From Tahibacter aquaticus (GTDB lineage: Bacteria; Pseudomonadota; Gammaproteobacteria; Xanthomonadales; Rhodanobacteraceae): a DNA stretch of 64,000 nucleotides. The stretch spans positions 1 to 64,000 of the forward strand of contig NZ_SNZH01000005.1 of NCBI RefSeq assembly GCF_004363655.1. The letters are read 5' to 3'. A program made the translations under genes and the position numbers. Below are positions 55,027 through 63,011 of the stretch, piece after piece (the stretch's first letter is position 1; each line of letters begins with the position of its first letter). A model generated the notes under the pieces. It was not told the origin of the DNA and made no database searches. It was given only the letters and a program-made list of their open reading frames with translations.

Positions 55027-55124
55027 GGCGCGATTAGCAATGCGAATTGCGCCGCGGGAGGTGTGGCATTGCCGCAAACCCGGATGCCTTGACGGTGCAA
55101 TTCGCTACGCTCATCGCACCCTAC
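55023..55124. repeat. Inverted-repeat unit, copy A
   Basis: Imperfect inverted repeat. The left arm GTAGGGCGCGATTAGCAATG and onward (55023-55053) pairs with GGTGCAATTCGCTACGCTCA to CCCTAC (55094-55124), about 25 of 31 matching, around a 40-base centre. It contains the glucan synthase stop codon. It looks like a REP/BIME-type intergenic element. Confidence 0.6.
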
Positions 55125-55150
55125 AAAAGCAGGGCGCGCGGCATCGTCCG

Positions 55151-55247
55151 GGGCGCGATGAGCGTGGCGAATTGCGCCGCCAAGTGTGCGGCGTTGCGTA
55201 AAAACGGCATGCCTTGACGGCGCGATTCGTTGCGCTTGTCGCCCTAC
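55151..55247. repeat. Inverted-repeat unit, copy B
   Basis: A second copy in the same orientation as copy A. GGGCGCGATGAGCGTGGCGA and onward at its left end pairs with GCGCGATTCGTTGCGCTTGT to GCCCTAC at its right end. The centre shares GGCATGCCTTGACGG with copy A (GGATGCCTTGACGG). Together the copies fill the gap between two convergent genes and could act as a bidirectional terminator. Confidence 0.6.
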
Positions 55248-55259
55248 CCGGTGCAGCCA

Positions 55260-56444
55260 TCACACCTCGGCCGGCACCCGCACCCAGCCTTCCATCAGCA
55301 CGCGCGCGCTGCGGCTCATGATGGCGCGGGTCACCGTCCACACACCGTCGGCCTGCTGCGCTTCGGCGCCGACGCGCAAGGTGCCGGACGGATGGCCGAA
55401 GCGCACGGCCTGGCGTTCGCCGCCGCCGGCGGCGAGGTTGACCAGCGTGCCGGGAATCGCCGCGGCGGTGCCTATGGCCACGGCGGCCGTGCCCATCATG
55501 GCGTGATGCAGCTTGCCCATGGACACGGCACGCACCAGCAGGTCGATGTCCCCGGCCGCGACAACCTTGCCGCCGGACGAGGTATAGGTCGCCGGCTTTG
55601 CCACAAACGCCACTTTTGGCGTGTGCTGGCGGCCGGCCGCCTCGGCAACGTCGCCGATCAGGCCCATGCGCACGGCGCCGTGAGCGCGGATGCTCTCGAA
55701 CATGGCCAGTGCCTTGGCGTCTTCGTTGATCGCGCCCTGCAGTTCGGTGCCGCTGTAGCCGATATCCTGCGCATTGACGAAGATGGTCGGTATGCCGGCA
55801 TTGATCATCGTTGCCTGCAAGGTGCCGACGCCGGGCACTTCCAGCGCGTCGACCAGGTTGCCGGTGGGGAACATCGCCCCGCCGTCCTCGCCTTCGTCAG
55901 CCGGGTCGAGGAATTCGATCTGCACCTCGGCCGACGGAAAGGTCACGCCGTCGAGTTCGAAGTCGCCGGTTTCCTGCACGGCACCGTTGCTGACCGGCAC
56001 ATGGGCGACGATGGTCTTGCCGATCTGCACCTGCCAGATGCGCACGGTGCAGATGCCGTCTCGGGGAATGCGCGCCGCGTCGACCAGGCCGTTGCTGATG
56101 GCGAACGAACCGACGGCAGCCGTGAGGTTGCCGCAGTTGCCGGTCCAGTCGACGAAGGCACGATCGATGGACACCTGGCCGAACAGGTAGTCGACATCGT
56201 GGCCGGGCCTGCTGCTGCGGCTCAGGATCACCGTCTTGCTGGTGCTGGAGGTGGCGCCGCCCATGCCGTCGATCTGCTTGCCGTAGGGATCGGGGCTGCC
56301 GATCACGCGCAACAGCAGGCTGTCCCGCGCTTCGCCAGGCACCTGTGCCGTGGCGGGCAGATCGTCGAGGCGAAAGAACACGCCCTTGCTGGTGCCGCCA
56401 CGCATGTACGTGGCGGGAATGCGGATTTGCGGAAGATGCGACAT
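55260..56444 (-). CDS. prpF: 2-methylaconitate cis-trans isomerase PrpF
   Basis: 394 residues of the PrpF/diaminopimelate-epimerase-like fold. Recognisable parts are IPATYMRGGTSKGVFF at the N-terminus, IDGMGGATSSTSK, DWTGNCGNLTAAVG and MGKLHHAMMGTAAVAIGTAA near the C-terminus. It isomerises the methylaconitate made by AcnD so that the 2-methylcitrate cycle can go on to 2-methylisocitrate, the route for propionyl-CoA breakdown. It follows acnD by 65 bases in the same operon, as in other bacteria with the AcnD/PrpF variant. AAGGA lies about ten bases before the ATG. prpB and prpC are not next to it here. Confidence 0.95.
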   Translation of the reverse strand: MSHLPQIRIPATYMRGGTSKGVFFRLDDLPATAQVPGEARDSLLLRVIGSPDPYGKQIDGMGGATSSTSKTVILSRSSRPGHDVDYLFGQVSIDRAFVDWTGNCGNLTAAVGSFAISNGLVDAARIPRDGICTVRIWQVQIGKTIVAHVPVSNGAVQETGDFELDGVTFPSAEVQIEFLDPADEGEDGGAMFPTGNLVDALEVPGVGTLQATMINAGIPTIFVNAQDIGYSGTELQGAINEDAKALAMFESIRAHGAVRMGLIGDVAEAAGRQHTPKVAFVAKPATYTSSGGKVVAAGDIDLLVRAVSMGKLHHAMMGTAAVAIGTAAAIPGTLVNLAAGGGERQAVRFGHPSGTLRVGAEAQQADGVWTVTRAIMSRSARVLMEGWVRVPAEV

Positions 56445-56509
56445 ACGGTAACTTTTCCTTTATTTCACCGTGGCGTTCCAGCGGGAAGAGCCTGTAGCGA
56501 ACGATGCGG

Positions 56510-59107
56510 TCAGGCCGCCTGTGACGACGATTCGAGGAAGTCCTGGGCAAAGCGCTGCAGCACGCCGCCGGCTTCGTAGATCGACACTTCCTCGGCGGTG
56601 TCCAGGCGGCAGGTCATGGGCACCTCCAGCACTTCGCCGTTGCGGCGGCGGATGATCAGGGTCAGATCGGTGCGCGGCTGGCGCGTGCCGGCCACGTCAT
56701 AGGTTTCGCTGCCGTCCAGCCCCAGCGTCTTGCGATTGGTGCCGGGCTTGAACTCCAGCGGCAGCACGCCCATGCCGATCAGGTTGGTGCGGTGGATGCG
56801 CTCGAAACCTTCGGCGGCAATCGCCTCGACGCCGGCCAGGCGCACGCCCTTGGCGGCCCAGTCGCGCGACGAACCCTGGCCGTAGTCGGCACCGGCCACG
56901 ATGATCAGCGGCTGCTTGCGCTGCATATAGGTTTCTATCGTTTCCCACATGCGCATGACCTTGCCCTCGGGCTCCAGCCGTGCCAGCGATCCGGCTTGCA
57001 CCTGGCCGTCGACCACGGCCATTTCGTTGATCAGCTTCGGATTGGCAAAGGTTGCCCGCTGGGCGGTCAGATGGTCGCCGCGGTGGGTGGCGTAGGAATT
57101 GAAATCTTCTTCGGGCAGGCCCATCAGCGCCAGGTATTCGCCCGCGGCGCTGTCGGCCATGATGGCATTGGACGGCGACAGATGATCGGTCGTGATGTTG
57201 TCGCCGAGCACGGCCAGCGGGCGCATGCCGCTGAGCGTGCGCTCGCCGGCCAGCGCGCCTTCCCAGTACGGCGGACGGCGGATATACGTGCTCTGCGCGC
57301 GCCAGGCATACAGGGGACTGATCTTTTCGCCATGCGCCGCAGCAGGGCGGAACATCGGGTCGTAGACCTTGCGGAAGTGCTCGGGCTTGACGCTGCTGGC
57401 GACGATGGCATCGATCTCCGCATCGCTGGGCCAGATGTCCTTGAGCAGCACGGGCTGGCCCTGCGTGTCGATGCCGAGCACGTCTTTCTCGATATCGAAA
57501 CGCACGGTGCCGGCGATGGCATAGGCAATGACCAGCGGCGGCGAAGCCAGGAAAGCCTGTTTCGCATACGGATGAATGCGGCCGTCGAAGTTGCGGTTGC
57601 CCGACAGCACGGCAGTGGCGTAGAGATCGCGGGCGATGATTTCCTGCTGAATGGCCGGATCCAGCGCACCGCTCATGCCGTTGCAGGTGGTGCAGGCGAA
57701 CGCGACGATGCCGAAGCCGAGCTGTTCCAGCTCGCCCAGCAGGCCGGCTTCTTCCAGGTACAGCTGCACCGCCTTGGAACCGGGTGCCAGCGACGACTTC
57801 ACCCAGGGCTTGCGCAGCAGGCCACGCGCATTCGCATTGCGCGCAAGCAGGCCGGCGGCGATCACATTGCGCGGATTGGAGGTATTGGTACAACTGGTAA
57901 TTGCCGCAATGATGACGGCGCCGTCGGGCATCTGTCCCGGCACGTCCTGCCAGGGGCCGGCGATGCCGCGCTCGGCCAGCGCACTGGTCGGCAGGCGCTT
58001 GTGCGGATTCGACGGTCCAGCCATGTTGCGCACCACGCTGGACAGATCGAAGCCGAGCACGCGCTCGTACTCGGCCGTGGCCAGGTCGTCGGCCCATAGG
58101 CCGGCAGTGCGCGCATAGGTCTCTACCAGTTTCACCTGGGCATCGTCGCGACCGGTCAGGCGCAGGTAGGTGAGGGTCTGCTCGTCGATATAGAACATCG
58201 CCGCGGTGGCGCCGAACTCCGGCGTCATGTTGGAAATGGTGGCGCGGTCGCCCAGGGTCAGCGCGGTAGCGCCTTCGCCGTAGAACTCCACGTAGGCGCC
58301 GACGACTTTTTCCTTGCGCAGGAACTCGGTCAGGGCCAGCACGATGTCGGTGGCGGTGATGCCTTCCTGCGGCCGGCCACGCAGTTCCACGCCGATGATG
58401 TCGGGCAGGCGCATCCACGAGGCGCGGCCGAGCATCACGCTTTCCGCTTCCAGGCCGCCGACGCCGATGGCGATCACGCCCAGCGCATCGACATGGGGTG
58501 TATGGCTGTCGGTACCGACCAGGGTATCGGGGAAAGCCACGCCGTCCTGAGCGTGGATCACCGGCGACATCCGCTCCAGATTGATCTGGTGCATGATGCC
58601 GTTGCCCGGCGGAATCACGTCGACGTTCTTGAATGCCTTTTTGGTCCAGTCGATGAAATGGAAGCGGTCTTCGTTGCGCCGGTCTTCCACGGCGCGGTTC
58701 TTGGCGAAGGCATTCCGGTCGAAACCGGCGAACTCCACCGCCAGCGAGTGATCGACGATCAGCTGCGTCGGCACTACCGGATTGACCTGGGCCGGATCGC
58801 CGCCCTTGTCGGCGATGGCATCGCGCAGACCGGCCAGGTCGACCAGGGCGGTCTGGCCGAGAATGTCGTGGCAGACCACGCGCGCGGGAAACCAGGGGAA
58901 ATCCAGATCGCGGCGGCGCTCGATCAGCTGGATCAGCGAATCGCGCAGGATGGCCGGATCGCAGCGGCGCACCAGGTTTTCCGCCAGCACGCGCGAGGTA
59001 TACGGCAGGCCGGCATAGGCGCCGGGCTTGATCGCTTCGACTGCGCCGCGCGCGTCGAAGTAATCCAGGGAGGTTCCGGCTAGCGGTTGGCGATTGGCTG
59101 AGTTCAT
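56510..59107 (-). CDS. acnD: Fe/S-dependent 2-methylisocitrate dehydratase AcnD
   Basis: 865 residues of the aconitase A family. Cluster-ligand cysteines are in AITSCTNTSNP and CTTCNGMSGA. Substrate motifs include GTDSHTPHVDALG and the C-terminal swivel domain has ADYGQGSSRDWAA. In bacteria with prpF directly after it, this protein is AcnD, which dehydrates 2-methylcitrate to a 2-methylaconitate isomer; ordinary aconitase is the alternative, but context favours AcnD. The ATG at 59107 begins MNSANRQPLAGTSLDYFD, as in homologues; the frame is open 70 codons further but without similarity. No strong ribosome site. It is divergent from the HTH-citrate synthase gene over 223 bases. Confidence 0.94.
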   Translation of the reverse strand: MNSANRQPLAGTSLDYFDARGAVEAIKPGAYAGLPYTSRVLAENLVRRCDPAILRDSLIQLIERRRDLDFPWFPARVVCHDILGQTALVDLAGLRDAIADKGGDPAQVNPVVPTQLIVDHSLAVEFAGFDRNAFAKNRAVEDRRNEDRFHFIDWTKKAFKNVDVIPPGNGIMHQINLERMSPVIHAQDGVAFPDTLVGTDSHTPHVDALGVIAIGVGGLEAESVMLGRASWMRLPDIIGVELRGRPQEGITATDIVLALTEFLRKEKVVGAYVEFYGEGATALTLGDRATISNMTPEFGATAAMFYIDEQTLTYLRLTGRDDAQVKLVETYARTAGLWADDLATAEYERVLGFDLSSVVRNMAGPSNPHKRLPTSALAERGIAGPWQDVPGQMPDGAVIIAAITSCTNTSNPRNVIAAGLLARNANARGLLRKPWVKSSLAPGSKAVQLYLEEAGLLGELEQLGFGIVAFACTTCNGMSGALDPAIQQEIIARDLYATAVLSGNRNFDGRIHPYAKQAFLASPPLVIAYAIAGTVRFDIEKDVLGIDTQGQPVLLKDIWPSDAEIDAIVASSVKPEHFRKVYDPMFRPAAAHGEKISPLYAWRAQSTYIRRPPYWEGALAGERTLSGMRPLAVLGDNITTDHLSPSNAIMADSAAGEYLALMGLPEEDFNSYATHRGDHLTAQRATFANPKLINEMAVVDGQVQAGSLARLEPEGKVMRMWETIETYMQRKQPLIIVAGADYGQGSSRDWAAKGVRLAGVEAIAAEGFERIHRTNLIGMGVLPLEFKPGTNRKTLGLDGSETYDVAGTRQPRTDLTLIIRRRNGEVLEVPMTCRLDTAEEVSIYEAGGVLQRFAQDFLESSSQAA

Positions 59108-59293
59108 GGCGGGTTCGCTGGCAAGGTGGGCGGGCGGCGCCGTATGCGTGGCACAGGCGCAAAAAGCGAAGGACGCGCAGGCGGAGTGGGATGATAGCCC
59201 TGCCCCTCCACGCCGGACGGAGACGGCGATGCATCCACCGCATCCGTGTCGCAGCGCGGCCATCGGACAGCGCAATCTGGCATCCTCAGACTC

Positions 59294-59321
59294 ATTGATC
59301 AATCTTGATCGATTCAATCAA
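59294..59321. promoter_or_regulatory. Palindromic operator-like sites between acnD and the HTH-citrate synthase gene
   Basis: ATTGATCAAT (59294-59303) is a perfect 10-base palindrome. Directly after it, TTGAT-N7-ATCAA (59305-59321) is a second inverted repeat, ending ten bases before the ATG of the HTH-citrate synthase gene. The shared AT-rich sequence differs from the GC-rich surroundings. It is a good candidate for autoregulation or control by a propionate-cycle regulator. Confidence 0.45.
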
Positions 59322-59330
59322 CCTGTTGGC

Positions 59331-60518
59331 ATGGACCACGACCTGATTTCCGCCACCGAGGCCTGCCGCCTGCTCGGCATCAGCAGCGCGACGCTGTACG
59401 CCTATGTCAGCCGCGGCCTGCTGCAATCGCGGCCGGGGCCGGATCATCGCAGCCGCTGCTATCGCCGCCAGGAGGTCGAACGCCTGGCGCAGAAGCGTCG
59501 CGCCGGCCGCGGCGCGGCGCGCGGCGCGGCGCAAAGCCTGGATCGCGGCTTGCCGGTGCTGGAAACGCAGATATCGCTGATCCAGCCCGACGGTCCGTAT
59601 TACCGCGGCCTGTCCGCCATCGCCGCCGCGCGCGGCGGCGCCACGCTGGAAGATGTGGCGCGCCGGCTGTGGGACTGCGGCAGCGATGACCCGTTTACTG
59701 CGCCGCTGGCCCTGCACTGGCCGGCCAGCGTGGCAGGGTTTGCCGGCGACACGACACTGCCGGCACTGGAGCGCACGCTCGCTGCCATGCCGCTGCTGGG
59801 CCTGGAGGTGCGCCATTCCTTCAGCCTGGCGGCGTCGGTGCGGCGCGAAATCGCCGCGCTGCTGCTGCGCCAGAACGCCGCCCTGCTGCTGGGCCGGCCG
59901 CCCTCCACCGCGCCGGTACACCGGCAGATTGCCGAAGCCTGGCTGCCCGGCAACGATGAATTCAGCGAGCTGGTGCGCGCCTCGCTGGTGCTCTGCGCCG
60001 AGCACGAACTCAACGTCTCGGCGTTTGCCGCCCGCGTCGTGGCCTCGACCGGCGCGCATCTGCACGCGACGGTGTGCAGTGGCCTGGCCGCGCTGTCCGG
60101 TCCGCGCCATGGCGGCGCCACCGTGCGCGCCCATGCCCTGATCGCTGCCGGCAGCGACGAAATCGCCGCGCGCTGGCAGCGCGGCGACGACCTGCCCGGC
60201 TTCGGCCATGTGCTTTATCCCGACGGCGATCCGCGCGCCGCCGAACTGCTGGCGATGCTGCGCCGGCAGCACGGCCACAGCGCCGCGCTGGGCGAGCTGG
60301 ACGAACTGATCGCCCGTGCCGGAACCGTCAGCGGCCTGCACCCCAACCTCGACTTCAGCCTGGCCGCGCTGTGCCGGCTGCATGCCTTGCCGGTGACGTC
60401 AGCGACGGTGATCTTTGCCAGCGGCCGCCTGGCCGGCTGGCTGGCGCATGCGCTGGAACAGCAGGCGCAAGATCGGCTGATCCGGCCGCGGGCGCAGTAC
60501 ACCGGCCTGCGGCCGTAA
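59331..60518 (+). CDS. Citrate synthase-fold protein with N-terminal helix-turn-helix
   Basis: 395 residues. Residues 1-60 form a MerR/excisionase-type DNA-binding domain (ISATEACRLLGISSATLYAY, then RCYRRQEVERLAQKRR). The rest is a citrate-synthase fold with the catalytic triad positions kept: His in SGPRHGGATV, His in LPGFGHVLYPDGDPRA and Asp in HPNLDFSLAAL. The Arg usually after the second His (GHRxY) is Val here. It could be a 2-methylcitrate or citrate synthase, a transcriptional sensor that binds acyl-CoA or oxaloacetate, or both. Its divergence from acnD-prpF across palindromic sites suggests a link to propionate metabolism. The ATG at 59331 removes a non-coding-looking upstream extension. 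Confidence 0.87.
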   Translation: MDHDLISATEACRLLGISSATLYAYVSRGLLQSRPGPDHRSRCYRRQEVERLAQKRRAGRGAARGAAQSLDRGLPVLETQISLIQPDGPYYRGLSAIAAARGGATLEDVARRLWDCGSDDPFTAPLALHWPASVAGFAGDTTLPALERTLAAMPLLGLEVRHSFSLAASVRREIAALLLRQNAALLLGRPPSTAPVHRQIAEAWLPGNDEFSELVRASLVLCAEHELNVSAFAARVVASTGAHLHATVCSGLAALSGPRHGGATVRAHALIAAGSDEIAARWQRGDDLPGFGHVLYPDGDPRAAELLAMLRRQHGHSAALGELDELIARAGTVSGLHPNLDFSLAALCRLHALPVTSATVIFASGRLAGWLAHALEQQAQDRLIRPRAQYTGLRP

Positions 60519-60552
60519 GGCCCCGCCCTGTCGATCGCCTGCACTGCAGCCA

Positions 60553-61569
60553 CTACGCTGGCGGCAGGGAAACCTGCAAAGCAGGCAGCGATGCAAGAAA
60601 GTCCCGTGCGTCGAAGGCCGCACCAGGGGAAACGACGCCACTCGCCTTGCCGCGGCCGTCGACGATGCGCTGCAATGCCTCTACCACCAGCGGCGCGGTG
60701 ATCGCATAGATGTCGCGGCCTTGTGCCCTGGCCAGCCGTGTTTGGCCGTTCCTGTGCACCAGCGTTTCGATCGCGAAGACCTGCGCCGAGCGTCCGTCCG
60801 CATCGGCTGCTACCGGCGCCGGCGTATCCACAGCGCGCAAGTCGTTCAGCGGGGCCAGATTCATATACGAATGCACTTCGGCACAATGCACGTGCCGTGA
60901 CAGGGTGACAATCTCGGACAAGGGCACAGCGACCATGGGCTGCGTTCCGAACGGCGGCGGGAAGGTCCATTGCCGCGTCGGTGCCGGATCGGCCAGCGCC
61001 TGCAGGCGGCCATTGCTGACGACCAGGCGCTGGAACTGATTGCGTGCACCGGTCAGCCGCGTGCCGGCAGTCGGATGCCAGCTGTCCAGGGCCACGCCGA
61101 TGTCGATGGCGTCTGCATCCGGCCAGTCGTCCAGCGCGGCAGTTGCCAGCAGATCGGCCAGCCCGCCGTAGAACGCCATCGCCGGCATGACCGTCACAGC
61201 CGCCTGCTGCGCCGCATCAGCAAAGCGATCGACGATGTCGAGCACGGCCCGCTGTTCGGCGCACACATCCAGATAATGGATGCCGGCGCGCAATGCGGCT
61301 TGGATGACCGGCTGCGCCGTGTCGAGAAATGGCCCGGCACAGTTGATGACGGCGCTCGCGCCCTCGAAAGCGCGGTCCAGCGACGCGGCATCGCCGACCG
61401 CCGCCGCACGGCTTTCCAGGCCAGGGAACTGCACGCCCAGCGCGGACAGCCTGTCCGCGGCGCGGCCGCACAGAAGCGGCCTCCATCCCCGTTTGCACAA
61501 TTCCGCGACGACGAAGCGTCCCGTGTGTCCATAGGCGCCGAACACGGCGACCGTGCGATGGATACTCAT
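60553..61569 (-). CDS. Saccharopine dehydrogenase-like NAD(P)-binding protein
   Basis: 338 residues. The N-terminal Rossmann motif AVFGAYGHTGRFVVAEL, INCAGPFLDTAQPVIQAAL and GIHYLDVCAEQ are typical of the saccharopine dehydrogenase/trans-acting enoyl reductase group. The reaction is not predictable: members reduce unsaturated lipids or process amino acid derivatives. The ATG at 61569 opens MSIHRTVAVFGAYG; an in-frame start 22 codons earlier is less likely. It is convergent with the HTH-citrate synthase gene (34-base gap), and the next gene upstream on the same strand is an unrecognised protein, so no pathway is suggested by its neighbours. Confidence 0.85.
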   Translation of the reverse strand: MSIHRTVAVFGAYGHTGRFVVAELCKRGWRPLLCGRAADRLSALGVQFPGLESRAAAVGDAASLDRAFEGASAVINCAGPFLDTAQPVIQAALRAGIHYLDVCAEQRAVLDIVDRFADAAQQAAVTVMPAMAFYGGLADLLATAALDDWPDADAIDIGVALDSWHPTAGTRLTGARNQFQRLVVSNGRLQALADPAPTRQWTFPPPFGTQPMVAVPLSEIVTLSRHVHCAEVHSYMNLAPLNDLRAVDTPAPVAADADGRSAQVFAIETLVHRNGQTRLARAQGRDIYAITAPLVVEALQRIVDGRGKASGVVSPGAAFDARDFLASLPALQVSLPPA

Positions 61570-61782
61570 GACAGAAACCGTTCTCCCGCTCAGGCCGGCA
61601 ATCCAGCTCGCCACAGCAGACCACTGGCGCTGCACGGGCCGCTATCGAAATCTTTAGCCGCTGGCACGACACCTGCCGATCGCGTTCCGGCAACGCCGCC
61701 ACGCTACGGCCACTCGATCCCTGCAGCCCGCAGGGTCGCTGGGCGCATGCGCTGGTCCTCCTGGGCACCGCCGGCAACCTGC

Positions 61783-62628
61783 CTATTCTTCGGGAATGCC
61801 GTGGACTTCGCTGCCGTCCGCCCCGGCCTTGCTCTCGCTGTGCGCTACCGCATCGCGACCGTAGCGCCGGGTGATTTTCCAATGCGTGAATGCCTTGGGA
61901 CCGGACGTGGCATCGCCGAAGCGAGTCACCTTCATGAGCGATGCGGGGAAGCGGTCCAAGGTGACGAAACTGCAGCCTTTTCCCAACTGCCCGGGCAAGT
62001 CGGCCAAGTGCGCGGCCAAGGCCCTGTCGCGCAGCGTTCTGCTGACATAGGCGGCGATATCGTCCGACGCGCGCACCGCGTAGGGTCTATCGGGACCGGC
62101 CAGCACCAGCCGACAGCTGAAACTGGCCGGCAGCAGCGGCTTGACCGACCGCAGCATGTTGCCGAGCCGCACAAGCTTGCGCGCCAGCTGCGTGCCGCCG
62201 AACGAGCCGACACCCTTGGCCTCGATGCACAGCACCTCCGTTTTCTCGCCATCGGCAAACACGGCCAGCAGGTCGGTATCTTCCTGCGTGCCGGTAACTG
62301 GCTGCAGCGAGGCGTCGTTGTCTGCAGCTTCCCGCTGCAGCGCTTCGCCGATGCCTTGTGCGCAGGCTTGCTCGACGGTGAGCCCCCGGCAGCTCAGATA
62401 CAGCGCGGCATAAAGCCAGTCCAGGTGATAGTCCATGCCCGCGAACACGCATTCCGCCGACGCGGCAATGATCGGCGGCGACTGCTGCTGCAGCGCATTG
62501 ATCAGCGAGTCCGACAGCAGTCCGGGCATATCGCCCCGATAGGCCCAGCGGATCAGATGCTCGCGCTCCTTCGCATTGAGCCCGGTCAGGTTGCGTACCA
62601 GCAGCTCGCGAAACGACGTTGTCGACAT
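61783..62628 (-). CDS. Unrecognised protein with PD-(D/E)XK-like signature
   Basis: 281 residues, no family recognised with confidence. The N-terminal 120 residues are helical in character (FRELLVRNLTGLNAKEREHL). In the middle, TDLLAVFADG is followed by EVLCIEAKG, a pattern (Asp, then Glu-x-Lys at the end of a beta strand) like that of PD-(D/E)XK nucleases and related restriction-endonuclease-fold proteins. There is no signal peptide or membrane segment. It may bind or cut DNA, but the spacing is the only evidence. The ATG at 62628 gives MSTTSFRELL; no strong ribosome site is seen. It is divergent from the protease gene. Confidence 0.7.
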   Translation of the reverse strand: MSTTSFRELLVRNLTGLNAKEREHLIRWAYRGDMPGLLSDSLINALQQQSPPIIAASAECVFAGMDYHLDWLYAALYLSCRGLTVEQACAQGIGEALQREAADNDASLQPVTGTQEDTDLLAVFADGEKTEVLCIEAKGVGSFGGTQLARKLVRLGNMLRSVKPLLPASFSCRLVLAGPDRPYAVRASDDIAAYVSRTLRDRALAAHLADLPGQLGKGCSFVTLDRFPASLMKVTRFGDATSGPKAFTHWKITRRYGRDAVAHSESKAGADGSEVHGIPEE

Positions 62629-63011
62629 TGGCTGTAATCCATAGAGGGAAATTTTCTGCGACCGGCTTTGTAATTTCTGCCGGCGGCTGCAGCTGCAGCC
62701 ACACTGCAGCATCGCTGCGCCGTCGCCCCGTCCTGCCTGTTGCTACGCGCCGCATACTCCCACCCTGCCGCGCCAGCTGCCCGCTGGTCCTGCACCGACA
62801 AGAGGTTTCTGCATTTTCGTACCCGCTGTGGTTGAACTGTAGAAAATACAGAAAACAGAACAAATATTTTGGAATGTACCAATATTTGAGGCTCTGTCCC
62901 CTCCGCACCCGCATACAGACTCGTCATCGGGGCATTTGATGCATCGACAGGCATGCATCGCCAGAGGTATTACTGATCGCTTCAGGGGCAAACCAAATTT
63001 GGGGATTCTCG
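62629..63011. other. Divergent intergenic region with an AT-rich core and inverted repeat
   Basis: 383 bases between a leftward hypothetical gene and the rightward protease gene. The centre (62835-62890) is AT-rich and holds a perfect inverted repeat, CAAATATT (62861-62868) and AATATTTG (62881-62888), with a 12-base loop. On the minus strand TTGTTC-N16-TACAGT could be a promoter. No gene is seen. Confidence 0.45.

Noticed and set aside
52195-55077. A 960-codon minus-strand frame over the glucan synthase
   Set aside because: Antisense shadow of the GH94 part of the synthase, which has all family motifs on the plus strand.
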